Shown: positions 1-6,923 of the stretch, in pieces
Layout: every line of letters starts with the position of its first letter
How positions within the stretch are numbered: position 1 is the stretch's first letter
Virus record (IMG/VR): IMGVR_UViG_3300015202_000030
Coordinates: 1 to 36,373 of that record
Source: a virus
Direction: 5' to 3' (one strand)
DNA: 36,373 bases
Notes under the pieces: model-generated
The model's database searches: none
What the model saw: the letters and a program-made list of their open reading frames with translations, nothing else
Told to the model about the DNA's origin: nothing
Translations under genes and position numbers: made by a program

Positions 1-6
1 CCGTGC

Positions 7-23
7 ATTATACCCTGTATAAT
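7..23 (+). promoter_or_regulatory. Perfect palindrome overlapping a -10 box (candidate operator/promoter of the rightward arm)
   Basis: ATTATAC and GTATAAT form a perfect 7-bp inverted repeat with a 3-base spacer. The right half contains a consensus -10 hexamer TATAAT (18-23). A transcript from it would start near base 30-31, at the ATG of the first gene, so that mRNA may be leaderless; no Shine-Dalgarno precedes the ATG. A -35 box would fall before the start of the window and cannot be judged. The palindrome is the right size for a small dimeric repressor. The call of operator is inference. Confidence 0.5.
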
Positions 24-30
24 CGAACCT

Positions 31-306
31 ATGACCCCCCATCCCACCCTGCCCGACGAAGACGCCGACGCCAGCACTACCAAGCCTCTGCGAATTTATG
101 ACGGGCATCATCGTAAAACTAATCGCCCTACTATTATGACCTCGATGCGAATTTTTAAAGACCAGCGAGTAAAACTAGTAGCGCAAGGGTACGATGGAAA
201 TTCGTCAGTTCTTATAAGGCTACTACTTGATAAATTTTTTGCAGATGAAATTCCAGATGTACGAGAGAAATATCAACAGCTTTTAAACAATGCTACAAAG
301 GAGTAA
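31..306 (+). CDS. Small ribbon-helix-helix-like protein, possible early regulator
   Basis: A 91-residue protein with no certain family. The first 35 residues are proline- and charge-rich and probably disordered. From about residue 36 the pattern resembles a ribbon-helix-helix DNA-binding fold: a short strand around MRIFKDQ, a helix, a loop with GNSS, then a hydrophobic helix IRLLLDKFF. It is the first gene of the rightward arm and its ATG sits 7 bases after a TATAAT box inside a perfect palindrome, so autoregulation is a natural guess. No ribosome-binding site is visible, which fits leaderless translation; an internal ATG at 136 is an alternative start but also lacks one. The N-terminal coding DNA is C-rich, unlike the AT-rich remainder, and contains a G-quadruplex motif on the other strand. 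The regulator role is inferred. Confidence 0.55.
   Translation: MTPHPTLPDEDADASTTKPLRIYDGHHRKTNRPTIMTSMRIFKDQRVKLVAQGYDGNSSVLIRLLLDKFFADEIPDVREKYQQLLNNATKE
35..54 (-). other. G-quadruplex motif, minus strand, inside the start of the first gene
   Basis: Plus-strand C-runs at 35-40, 43-45, 47-49 and 52-54 give four G-tracts of at least three on the minus strand with loops of 1-2 bases. This fits the canonical G3+N1-7 pattern. It lies on the template strand of the first gene, just after its start codon. A second, stronger motif on the same strand lies near the other end of the window (36321-36345). Confidence 0.6.
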
Positions 307-308
307 GT

Positions 309-941
309 ATGGCTAAGTATAGTGCCGATACTATCCCAGTATGTCTTGCTTGTGATAACAGCAACAAGAAAGATGCAACTCGGACGTGTAAAAGATGCGG
401 AGTTACATTTTGTAAACATTTTATGTCCACTACGGATGTGAGATTTTGCGCTAATTGCATAGGAGATGTTCTCCTACGCGAAACTATAATGGAAAAAGAA
501 ATCTCGCACGAGCGGGCAGACGGTACAGTTTCTTTTAGTAGAAAGTACCAAGCAAGGAGGATTACTTTGCAAGGTATTGATTGGTTATTTGCTTCTACTT
601 TAATTGAAAATTCTTCTGATGAAGAACTTGAAGCTACGATAGAATATCATCGTGCAAATGTAGATTTGATGTTGATGGAGCGGGAATCTAGGAAACTGGA
701 AAGAATTAAAAAGCTTGCCGGGATTAGAATTCCTCGATCTACTGCTGTCTCACAACATGAACGTGATAAGCAGATGGGTAAAGATGCAACGTCTGTACTT
801 AAAGGCAGTAAGCGGACTAAAACAAAAGAAAAAGATATTACACCAGAAGCTATGCTTGCTGCTATTATGCAACTTGCATCTAATGGAAGCGCGGCTGATA
901 GAGCAAAGCTGATTGCGGCTTTGGGAGGAGCGAGTAAATAA
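309..941 (+). CDS. Cysteine-rich zinc-finger protein of unknown function
   Basis: A 210-residue protein not assigned to a family. The N-terminus has CxxC pairs at residues 12/15, 27/30 and 47/50, with C35 and H37 between them. This is a layout for one or two structural zinc sites of the treble-clef or B-box type. The rest is charged and helical (about residues 55-145), followed by a lysine-rich linker and an alanine-rich helical C-terminus. It starts 3 bases after the preceding gene behind a GGAG site, so the two are probably co-translated. No catalytic motif is visible. In the early arm it could act as a host-takeover or nucleic-acid-binding factor, but that is a guess. Confidence 0.6.
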   Translation: MAKYSADTIPVCLACDNSNKKDATRTCKRCGVTFCKHFMSTTDVRFCANCIGDVLLRETIMEKEISHERADGTVSFSRKYQARRITLQGIDWLFASTLIENSSDEELEATIEYHRANVDLMLMERESRKLERIKKLAGIRIPRSTAVSQHERDKQMGKDATSVLKGSKRTKTKEKDITPEAMLAAIMQLASNGSAADRAKLIAALGGASK

Positions 942-942
942 T

Positions 943-1386
943 ATGATAGCTTATGATAATCCATATGCAGGCGGGGCTTATAATCCTAATGATGTTAAAA
1001 ACGAAGGCCAACGTGCTGTGCCGCGTAAAACAAATCCTACTATAACGCCTTTAGTAGATTATAAACGTGATGAAACATATCAAGAGATGCCGTCAAAATT
1101 AGAACCAGTTTATCCCGAAGTAAATAATATTCTTGAGCAACGCGGAAAACGCTATGGTTCTTTTGTAGGTCAAGCTCATGTTACAGATCGTCTCAGTTCT
1201 GCCATAGAAGACGAACTTCAAAAACGAAATAAAAAGCTACTCCCAGTACAGCAGCAAGCAATTAATATGATTGTAAGTAAACTTGCTAGAATTATTAATG
1301 GAGATTCTAATTATGATGATAATTGGATTGACATAGCAGGTTATTCACAACTTGTTGTAGATTATTTGCACGGAAAATTAACCTAA
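943..1386 (+). CDS. DUF6378-like phage protein
   Basis: A 147-residue protein. The C-terminal half shows the pattern I associate with the phage domain DUF6378: an RGKRYG element near residue 67, a central region of aliphatic helices, KLARII near 113, and the strongly typical DNWIDIAGY near 126-134. The function of this domain is unknown; it is common in phage early regions. The N-terminal 60 residues are polar and probably disordered. The ATG at 943 is chosen over an upstream TTG at 913 because a GGAGGAG site lies about 12 bases before it and it avoids a 29-base overlap with the previous gene. Confidence 0.65.
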   Translation: MIAYDNPYAGGAYNPNDVKNEGQRAVPRKTNPTITPLVDYKRDETYQEMPSKLEPVYPEVNNILEQRGKRYGSFVGQAHVTDRLSSAIEDELQKRNKKLLPVQQQAINMIVSKLARIINGDSNYDDNWIDIAGYSQLVVDYLHGKLT

Positions 1387-1408
1387 AGTAGAAAGCGGGC
1401 AAAAGCCA

Positions 1409-2437
1409 ATGACAATTGAACAAGCAGTATCTAAATTTCACTGGATTAAAATTGGAGAAGATGGAGTGGCCGAAATGTATTTAGACCATCATTCTCTCTC
1501 GACATTTCGTTCGTGCGAAGCCGGATTTGAGCTTAGTATGATGGCTAATATTAAAGGCAAGCATAAAAGCTGGAATCTTGAGTTCGGGATTCTTTATCAT
1601 AAGATGATTGAAGAATTTTATATAGCCCAACGAGATAATGTTTTTGATATAGATGCATGGCTCGCTCAAGCAGTAGGGCTTTGGCAAGAAGCTGAGCTTG
1701 ATAACCAATTTGAAGAGCATAAGATGTACAAAGTGCTTGGAGGTCTTTATGGTTTTATTGCAATGCTTGGGCAGTATGCAAATCATTTTGCAGTAGAAGC
1801 AGATAGGCTTAGAGTTATTGGGATTGAGATTACATTTGGGAAGAAAAAAGAAGTGCCGCTGGGGGAGTTTAAAGTAGTAGATAATAATTATATTCTTGGC
1901 TTTAATACTCCTATCCGCTGCTACCTAACAGGACGCATCGACTTCCTAATGGACAACGGCTCCTCAATAGGCCCACTTGACCATAAAACAACCGCGTTCT
2001 TTAAAGGCAATCCGGCTAATTCCTACGACCCACAAGAAGGCATGACCGGGTATGTGTTTGCAACCAAATTTATTCTTGAATCTCGATTTCCTGAGCTTTT
2101 AGCGGGGCGTAAAGTAGACCGTATTTGGATGAACTTTGCACAGATTACGCCAGACGCAGATGCGCTTAAAAGATTTAAACGTGTGCCAGTGTTTAAAACC
2201 GAATTCCAACTAGAAGAGTATCGTAAAAGACAACTAAGAACTTTTCATAAAATCTACGATATGGTCATTGGTGGAGAACGTCCTGATTGGAACACTGCGG
2301 TTTGTAATAATATGTTTCATAACGAATGTCAGTACCGTAATTTGCACCGACAAAATACTAGCTCTTCTATGCTGAATGTACTTAATGCAGATTTTATAGT
2401 AGCAGCGCCTTGGAATCCAGAAGAACTTGATAAATAA
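1409..2437 (+). CDS. PD-(D/E)XK superfamily exonuclease (RecB/Cas4-like)
   Basis: This 342-residue protein is probably the nuclease of the phage recombination set, resecting DNA ends for a single-strand annealing partner. Visible motifs fit the RecB/Cas4 branch: H64 in GILYHKMIEEF, E140 in IGIEITF, D178 in GRIDFLMD, D191-x-K193 in LDHKTT, and Q209 with Y215 downstream. Cysteines C36, C299 and C307 lie where AddB/Cas4-type enzymes bind an iron-sulfur cluster, but a fourth cysteine is missing (H313 is nearby), so a cluster is uncertain. It is followed by a Sak4-like ATPase and a DUF669-like single-strand-binding protein, the usual partners. Family call confident; exact substrate polarity unknown. 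Confidence 0.8.
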   Translation: MTIEQAVSKFHWIKIGEDGVAEMYLDHHSLSTFRSCEAGFELSMMANIKGKHKSWNLEFGILYHKMIEEFYIAQRDNVFDIDAWLAQAVGLWQEAELDNQFEEHKMYKVLGGLYGFIAMLGQYANHFAVEADRLRVIGIEITFGKKKEVPLGEFKVVDNNYILGFNTPIRCYLTGRIDFLMDNGSSIGPLDHKTTAFFKGNPANSYDPQEGMTGYVFATKFILESRFPELLAGRKVDRIWMNFAQITPDADALKRFKRVPVFKTEFQLEEYRKRQLRTFHKIYDMVIGGERPDWNTAVCNNMFHNECQYRNLHRQNTSSSMLNVLNADFIVAAPWNPEELDK

Positions 2438-2446
2438 AGGAGACTT

Positions 2447-2629
2447 ATGAATCTCGGCCCACGTTGTGAAGTAATGCTTCCTAATCGACTACAATGTTCT
2501 AACACTGCGATGGACGGCATGAGCAAATGCTTGCTGCACACTCAGCTAATGCCTGGAATTACAACAGTAGACGAACAGAATCAAAACATAAACTCCAACC
2601 CAAGCGAAACTACTGATAACAAAATCTAG
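2447..2629 (+). CDS. Small zinc-binding-type protein of unknown function
   Basis: A 60-residue protein with C7, C17, C28 and H31 in its first half, spaced as a single CCCH-type structural zinc site, and a polar, probably disordered C-terminus. The start is supported by an AAAGGAG site 5-6 bases upstream. It sits between the exonuclease and the Sak4-like ATPase, 9 and 17 bases from them, so it is part of the same operon. No function is recognised. Confidence 0.55.
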   Translation: MNLGPRCEVMLPNRLQCSNTAMDGMSKCLLHTQLMPGITTVDEQNQNINSNPSETTDNKI

Positions 2630-2646
2630 CCTAGAGGTAGTAAAAA

Positions 2647-3423
2647 ATGTCATACGAAAACATATCAGGACTACTCGACTTAGACGCCGAGCAAAGATTT
2701 AAAATCGCATTAGTAGGTGAACCCAAAACTGGTAAGTCATGGCTTGCTATGACCGCTCCGGGACGTGTGTTTGTTGCGGATTTTGATTCGCGTTCGGAGT
2801 CGATTAAGGCGTTTATTAAAAAGAGTAGTAGAAAAAATATCACTGCTAAGTCTTATATCGACACCGAGCCCTCTAACCCCGTAGCGGTATCACAACTCGA
2901 AGTTGATATTGCTATGTTCGAGTATCTAAAGCAAAGTGGCAAAGAAATCCCAGAGTGGTTCGTGCTTGATTCCATTACCTTTCTACGAGCCGCCTGCGAG
3001 CACGAGCTTATCAAGCAGCATCCTGCAATGAGTCGTACTATTAAACTCGGGGCAAAGAATATTAAAATCCCTCAAGGATGGGATATTGTTAATGGAAATA
3101 AAGCGTATCTTGAATATCTTATCGGGCGGCTTTCAGAGCTAGGAAACGTGATCGCAGTATTTCACGAGCTTGACGAAAAAGATAACCCGCGTTCTACTAA
3201 AGAGCAGAAGGCTTATACAGGACGTAAAACAATTCAGCCTCAGTATCTTTCTTCGCTCCTAAGCATATTCAACGATATTTTTCGTATCACTATTGATTAC
3301 TCAGGAAATCGTATTGTTACTGTTAAACCGACTTCTGAATTTCTAGCCTCTACTTCAATGCAACTTGGGGATACAGAAGAACCGGATTTGGGTAAAATGA
3401 TCGCGAAAAGTAAAAACGCGTAA
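2647..3423 (+). CDS. Sak4-like RecA-fold ATPase, single-strand annealing recombinase
   Basis: A 258-residue P-loop ATPase. Walker A is GEPKTGKS at residues 24-31; a Walker B-like strand EWFVLDS lies near residues 101-108. The length and the start of the fold at the Walker motif match the short phage Sak4/AAA_24 group, which is distantly related to RecA/Rad51 and promotes annealing with help from a phage single-strand-binding protein. The neighbours fit: a PD-(D/E)XK exonuclease before it and a DUF669-like SSB after it. It probably works in recombination-dependent replication or repair of phage DNA in the cytoplasm. The Sak4 label rests on fold pattern plus context. Confidence 0.75.
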   Translation: MSYENISGLLDLDAEQRFKIALVGEPKTGKSWLAMTAPGRVFVADFDSRSESIKAFIKKSSRKNITAKSYIDTEPSNPVAVSQLEVDIAMFEYLKQSGKEIPEWFVLDSITFLRAACEHELIKQHPAMSRTIKLGAKNIKIPQGWDIVNGNKAYLEYLIGRLSELGNVIAVFHELDEKDNPRSTKEQKAYTGRKTIQPQYLSSLLSIFNDIFRITIDYSGNRIVTVKPTSEFLASTSMQLGDTEEPDLGKMIAKSKNA

Positions 3424-3425
3424 AG

Positions 3426-3443
3426 TTTGCACTAACCTGCAAA
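3426..3443 (+). promoter_or_regulatory. Small hairpin with weak promoter-like boxes upstream of the SSB gene
   Basis: TTTGCA and TGCAAA form a 6-bp stem with a 6-base loop in the 61-base gap before the SSB gene. The same stretch offers a poor -35 (TTGCAC) and, 17 bases on, a poor -10 (TTAAAT). Either a weak internal promoter or an mRNA stem; evidence is thin. Confidence 0.2.
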
Positions 3444-3484
3444 GATGTATTAAATTAAAATAAAACCAAACGAGGATACAAATC

Positions 3485-3988
3485 ATGGCTTTTAAAATGA
3501 AAGTAAGCAATGAAAAGATCGAAGGACAAGATGTATTTCCTGCTGGTCAGTACGAAGTAAAGCTTGTATCGTTTAAGCCTGCTAAGAGTAAAGATGGTGC
3601 TTCAATCAATCTAAATGCAATGATGGCAATTACTAATCACCCGGAGTACGCAAATCGTAAGCTTTACGATTCTCTTAATACTCCCGGCGGTGCTTTTACT
3701 CAGCCAGATTTTGTTCATTGCTTCGGGCTTCCTATGGAAACTGACGGCAAAGAAAGTTGGATTCCGGGCGAGTGGGATGGAGATGTTGCTAAGTTTAAAG
3801 AAGACGACCCAAGCACTTGGGTTTACAAAGGCCCGCTTATTGGACGTAGTGGTAAAGTAGAAGTATACGTTGATAATTATAACGGGCGAGATAATAATAA
3901 AATTCGTCGTTATTTTTGCGCGGTTTCTGATTGCGCTACTAAATTTCCAAAGATCCGGCACAGTGCGGATTTGGCAAGAAAGTCGTAA
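3485..3988 (+). CDS. DUF669-like single-stranded-DNA-binding protein
   Basis: A 167-residue protein with the profile of DUF669-type phage SSBs: an opening with FPAGQYEVKLVSFKPAKSKDG (residues about 18-38), beta-rich middle, GPLIGRSGKVEVYVDNYNG near 120-138 and a basic tail. DUF669 proteins replace host SSB in phage replication and are frequent partners of Sak4-type annealases. It is the last gene before a strong hairpin with a U-rich tail, so it may end a transcript and be expressed at a high level. The identification is by pattern; it lacks the acidic C-terminal tip of bacterial SSB, as is common in this group. Confidence 0.65.
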   Translation: MAFKMKVSNEKIEGQDVFPAGQYEVKLVSFKPAKSKDGASINLNAMMAITNHPEYANRKLYDSLNTPGGAFTQPDFVHCFGLPMETDGKESWIPGEWDGDVAKFKEDDPSTWVYKGPLIGRSGKVEVYVDNYNGRDNNKIRRYFCAVSDCATKFPKIRHSADLARKS

Positions 3989-4000
3989 ATTATTCTTACG

Positions 4001-4036
4001 AAGCGGGGCGGCTTTTACAGCGCCCTTCTTTTTATC
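4001..4036 (+). terminator. Rho-independent terminator or attenuator after the SSB gene
   Basis: Bases 4001-4010 and 4021-4030 pair over ten positions with one mismatch and one G-U pair (core GGGCG/CGCCC), loop of 10, followed by a T-rich run (CTTTTTATCT). It lies 13 bases after the SSB stop codon and before the next Shine-Dalgarno. Genes continue in the same direction, so partial read-through is expected. Confidence 0.6.
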
Positions 4037-4057
4037 TAAAATCCTAGAGGAGATGCT

Positions 4058-4207
4058 ATGATGCGTGATTGTGAAGTATGTAATGAAGAATTTGAAGTAG
4101 ACCCAGAATTTCCTGGAGCTACAGTCTGTGACGACTGCGATGAAGAATTTGGCGAAGAAGAGGACGAAGATGACGATGAAGAAAGTGGCATTGACGACGA
4201 AGATTAA
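4058..4207 (+). CDS. 49-residue zinc-ribbon protein with a very acidic tail
   Basis: A short ORF starting at ATG 4058 behind an AGAGGAG site. It encodes 49 residues with two CxxC pairs (C5/C8 and C24/C27), consistent with one zinc ribbon, followed by a tail made almost entirely of Asp and Glu (about residues 29-49). Acidic phage proteins of this size are sometimes DNA mimics or inhibitors of host enzymes; nothing here proves that. The next gene starts inside its 3' end in another frame. Coding status is supported by the good ribosome-binding site and the ordered cysteines. Confidence 0.55.
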   Translation: MMRDCEVCNEEFEVDPEFPGATVCDDCDEEFGEEEDEDDDEESGIDDED

Positions 4208-4373
4208 GCTCACACAAGCTGCATCTTCCGCTCTTGAAAATCAAACACCATCTGATAATAGACTTGTAGATGTACTTAATGGGAATAGTCTTAACTCTGA
4301 CGCAACTCGGCAGTTGCAGCGTTGGATGGCGGCTCAAATTCTAGGTAATATGGGATATAAATTGGAGGAATAG
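4170..4373 (+). CDS. Small protein of unknown function
   Basis: The open frame reaches back to 4128, but an AGGA site 5 bases before ATG 4170 makes a 67-residue product more likely (ATG 4176 is also possible). The start lies inside the acidic gene, overlapping it by 38 bases in another frame. The N-terminal residues are basic because the DNA there also encodes the acidic tail. The remainder has two predicted helices ending in QRWMAAQILGNMGYKLEE. No family is recognised. Confidence 0.45.
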   Translation: MTMKKVALTTKIKLTQAASSALENQTPSDNRLVDVLNGNSLNSDATRQLQRWMAAQILGNMGYKLEE

Positions 4374-4374
4374 T

Positions 4375-4575
4375 ATGCAAGTAGGAGATGTTGTTTTCGC
4401 TGGTAAAAATGCTTTTAAAATTACTGGAATTTATCTTGGTGGAGTAGGAACACAAAATCTTGTGGGTTTAGAATCGTTGCTTAAAGCTCCGGGATACGCC
4501 GAAAATAAAATAGTAGAAATGTTCGTACCGGAAGAATTACTTATCATCGCTGGAGTTTACAGAAGGGTAGATTAA
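4375..4575 (+). CDS. Small beta-rich protein of unknown function
   Basis: 66 residues beginning MQVGDVVFAGKNAFKITGIY, a pattern suggestive of a small SH3-like barrel, but no family can be named. An AGGAATAGT site precedes the ATG, and the stop codon directly abuts the ATG of the UDG-exonuclease gene, so translation of the two is probably coupled. It could be an accessory factor of the replication proteins; that is context only. Confidence 0.5.
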   Translation: MQVGDVVFAGKNAFKITGIYLGGVGTQNLVGLESLLKAPGYAENKIVEMFVPEELLIIAGVYRRVD

Positions 4576-5691
4576 ATGTATATTCCAAGCAAAGGCTCTC
4601 CTAGCGCACCTTGCTGGGTTATTGTAGATACCCCTATGTCTGGAGATGTAGATAAGGGGTATCTTTTTTCTTCTTCTACCGGATATGTTTTCGATAAAAT
4701 GATGCAGGAAGCAGGAATTCCAAATTACTATGTAACCTGCTACCGCCCCGATACAGAGCATAATGATGCTTATGCTAATATTCCAGGAGATCTTAATCTT
4801 TACAAACCCCCGATTATTATCCCACTTAGCGCTATTGGGCATAAACTTCTTCCAGTAATGAGTCCGAGACGGCGCAAGAAAAATTTCAATCCCGATAAAG
4901 ATTCCGAACTTTCTAAATACGCCGGAAGCTTAATGCAATCAGAACAACTTAATTACCCGCATTATGTAATTCCTACTTATCATCCTGTTGATATAATACG
5001 GCAATGGAAACTTCGAGATATTATAATAAGTTGTGATCTAGGCAAAGCAGCCGCGGAATTAGATTTTCACAAGGCAAATAACTATGCTCTCAACCCTCTT
5101 CCAATCCGAAATCCAAAAATTGATTTCGACTCGTTCGACGAACTTATCTGGTTACTTAATAGCTGGAACGGGCTTCCTTATATTAGTAACGATATTGAAA
5201 CCATCTACCCGCGGGCACCTACAAAAACTCAACCCAGTCAATTTTACAAAATTCTTCCGGGCTATCCTGTCACTATTGGTCTTGCGCCTAGTAAAGATTT
5301 TGGCATATCTTTTGATCTATTTCGTGAAAGTAAGTCTGAGACGAGAGAACTCTGGCGGGTACTTTATAAACTCCTTAAAGATACTCCTAGTATCGGACAA
5401 AATTTCTTTAATTTCGATGCAAACTTCTACGAGTGTTTGGGATTTACTCTTCCGTTAGAGTTGTGTCGAGATACTATGATTTTGCATCATCTTCTTTGGG
5501 CTGAACTTCCACATAAACTTCAATTCTTGGCTCGCCAATATACTAGAGAGCCTTATTGGAAAGACGAAGGCGCAGGGTGGAGTCCTAAGAATATGCGCGG
5601 GATGAAAATATATAACTGTAAAGACGTTATGGTAACTTATGAAATTTTTGAGGAAGAAATGAAAGAATTGAAAGAGCGAGGGCTTGAATAA
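4576..5691 (+). CDS. Uracil-DNA-glycosylase-like domain fused to a family A polymerase 3'-5' exonuclease domain
   Basis: A 371-residue two-domain protein. Residues about 10-165 follow the uracil-DNA-glycosylase superfamily layout: a strand and glycine-rich loop (VIVDTPMSGD, 16-25), GYLFSSSTGYVFDKMMQEAGI in place of the family 4/5 GxPFVGxxG...AGI element, YYVTCYRP (51-58) and PTYHPVDIIR (133-142). Active-site residues are degenerate, so glycosylase activity is doubtful. Residues about 180-371 are a DnaQ-like exonuclease: ExoI D206-I-E208, ExoII GQN...D281, ExoIII Y346-xxx-D350. This is the proofreading half of a family A polymerase. The polymerase half is a separate gene 1.2 kb downstream. UDG-like N-termini are known on some phage family A polymerases. 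The two products presumably assemble in trans. Confidence 0.75.
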   Translation: MYIPSKGSPSAPCWVIVDTPMSGDVDKGYLFSSSTGYVFDKMMQEAGIPNYYVTCYRPDTEHNDAYANIPGDLNLYKPPIIIPLSAIGHKLLPVMSPRRRKKNFNPDKDSELSKYAGSLMQSEQLNYPHYVIPTYHPVDIIRQWKLRDIIISCDLGKAAAELDFHKANNYALNPLPIRNPKIDFDSFDELIWLLNSWNGLPYISNDIETIYPRAPTKTQPSQFYKILPGYPVTIGLAPSKDFGISFDLFRESKSETRELWRVLYKLLKDTPSIGQNFFNFDANFYECLGFTLPLELCRDTMILHHLLWAELPHKLQFLARQYTREPYWKDEGAGWSPKNMRGMKIYNCKDVMVTYEIFEEEMKELKERGLE

Positions 5692-5894
5692 TGTCAGTAA
5701 TCAACAGCGAAACCCAAGAAGAACTATATCGCCAAATAAATGCGGAGTTCTCAAAGCTTGGTACTAAAATGTCAGATGAGGAATATGCCCATCGCAGTGA
5801 CTTCTGGCAGCTTAATATAAAATTTATAGAATACGCAGATAATATGCGTATTCTTCTTCAAAAAACTGAAACAAACGAGGGCATTATACAATGA
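5691..5894 (+). CDS. Small helical protein of unknown function
   Basis: 67 residues, charged and helical, with no recognised motif. The ATG shares one base with the stop codon of the UDG-exonuclease gene (TAATG), so it is translationally coupled to it. It is the first of five small ORFs separating the exonuclease and polymerase genes, which makes a role as a replisome accessory possible but unproven. Confidence 0.5.
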   Translation: MSVINSETQEELYRQINAEFSKLGTKMSDEEYAHRSDFWQLNIKFIEYADNMRILLQKTETNEGIIQ

Positions 5895-6241
5895 TTAGTG
5901 TTGAAGTTTCTTCGATAGAATTTTACAACGCAGCAGTAACTATGCTTGAAGAGCATGGTATTACAGGTGAGTATGAGTATGTAAATCATGCTACTTATGG
6001 TGGTTGTTTGCTTCTTAAAAGCCCTATGTCAACAAATGTATCTGATGATACTATTGGGGCCCAAGTACTTAAACTCATAGGAGTAATGTCATGGCCAGTC
6101 AGCACAGAGACAACCCCGGAGAGCAACCAAGAAAATACTACTACCTCAGTAATAGCATTTGTGAAACCGACAATTACTGTACCGACCCAAGCTGCGGAGA
6201 TTGTAACTGGAGAAAACTCCAGCGAACAATTTTCTGTATAG
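5891..6241 (+). CDS. Protein of unknown function, 3' part overlapped by another ORF
   Basis: 116 residues in this frame; starts with ATGA overlapping the previous stop. Residues 1-70 look like a folded alpha/beta domain. Residues after about 72 become Ser/Thr-rich and low in complexity, and this part overlaps a second ORF (6091-6324) that has a good ribosome-binding site and more protein-like composition. Possible readings are a true out-of-frame overlap, a programmed -1 frameshift joining the two, or a sequence error. No function is recognised. Confidence 0.45.
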   Translation: MISVEVSSIEFYNAAVTMLEEHGITGEYEYVNHATYGGCLLLKSPMSTNVSDDTIGAQVLKLIGVMSWPVSTETTPESNQENTTTSVIAFVKPTITVPTQAAEIVTGENSSEQFSV

Positions 6242-6324
6242 GACTTGCAATAAATCCCGGATTACAATACTATCATCTAGAAGCTGCATTTGAAGCATTG
6301 TATAAACCTCAACTCGCTAATTAA
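6091..6324 (+). CDS. Small cysteine-cluster protein, overlapping ORF
   Basis: 77 residues starting at ATG 6091, 7 bases after an AGGAG site. Cysteines C24, C30, C35 and C38 form a compact cluster (CxxxxxCxxxxCxxC) fit for one zinc ion; C49 follows. It overlaps the preceding ORF by 151 bases in another frame. It lies between the exonuclease and polymerase genes. I recall that the SAR116 phage HMO-2011 carries a DnaJ-type zinc module between those two domains of its polymerase, so the position is suggestive, but homology is not shown. Confidence 0.5.
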   Translation: MASQHRDNPGEQPRKYYYLSNSICETDNYCTDPSCGDCNWRKLQRTIFCIGLAINPGLQYYHLEAAFEALYKPQLAN

Positions 6325-6346
6325 CTAATTAAAGGGGCAAATAGTT

Positions 6347-6667
6347 ATGGCAGTTCAAACCGCACCACAGTATCAACTTAGTTTTGCTTGTACTCTCGCG
6401 CAATATAATACAATGTGTACTGTTACTTTGCCGGCACTCGGCTCAGTAATCAGAGCGCCTCAGCAATTCCAAGGTACTTTTATTCACAACACTCCTGTTA
6501 TTGGGCATTGTGATTTTAGTTACGAGGGCAAGCGGTGGCTTAAGTTTTATGATAGTAATATGACTTCGACTATGATTCCTGCTCTTACAGCAGGACTCGC
6601 AGCTACGCTAGGCGCTCCAGTACCAGAAAATCTAGCAAACAATCCTTCGTATTGGGGTGATGTATAA
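6347..6667 (+). CDS. Protein of unknown function
   Basis: 106 residues, probably beta-rich, with GHCDFSYEGKRWLKFYDSN near the middle; no family recognised. An AAAGGGGC site lies upstream of the ATG. Its stop codon overlaps the ATG of the next gene (TAATG), indicating coupled translation. It is one of the small genes inserted between the two parts of the DNA polymerase. Confidence 0.5.
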   Translation: MAVQTAPQYQLSFACTLAQYNTMCTVTLPALGSVIRAPQQFQGTFIHNTPVIGHCDFSYEGKRWLKFYDSNMTSTMIPALTAGLAATLGAPVPENLANNPSYWGDV

Positions 6668-6912
6668 TGATTAAACCTACTATTGGTCGTGTTGTTTGGT
6701 ACCATCCTGACAAGCCTCATAATCAGCCTTGGACGGCTCTTGTAGTATATGTCCATTCAGATAACTATGTTAATCTTGTAGTTTTTGATGAATATGGGCT
6801 GAGTAAATCAAAACTAACTGTACCTCTCATCCAAGAAGGCGATGAAAAACCTGAAGGATTTTACTGTGAGTGGATGCCGTATCAAATAGGGCAAGCAAAA
6901 CTTGCTAAATAG
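6667..6912 (+). CDS. Conserved-type small phage protein of unknown function
   Basis: 81 residues beginning MIKPTIGRVVWYHPDKPH and ending with CEWMPYQIGQ. This opening and closing pattern resembles a small, widespread group of uncharacterised phage proteins; a short beta barrel is likely. It lies immediately before the polymerase-domain gene, 11 bases away. Its function is unknown. Confidence 0.55.
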   Translation: MIKPTIGRVVWYHPDKPHNQPWTALVVYVHSDNYVNLVVFDEYGLSKSKLTVPLIQEGDEKPEGFYCEWMPYQIGQAKLAK

Positions 6913-6923
6913 GACAAAATAGC

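Noticed and set aside
647-964. Long minus-strand ORFs inside rightward genes, and plus-strand ORFs inside the leftward genes
   Set aside because: They overlap well-supported genes on the other strand, lack ribosome-binding sites and have unlikely compositions (runs of Leu, Ser, Ile); they are shadows.
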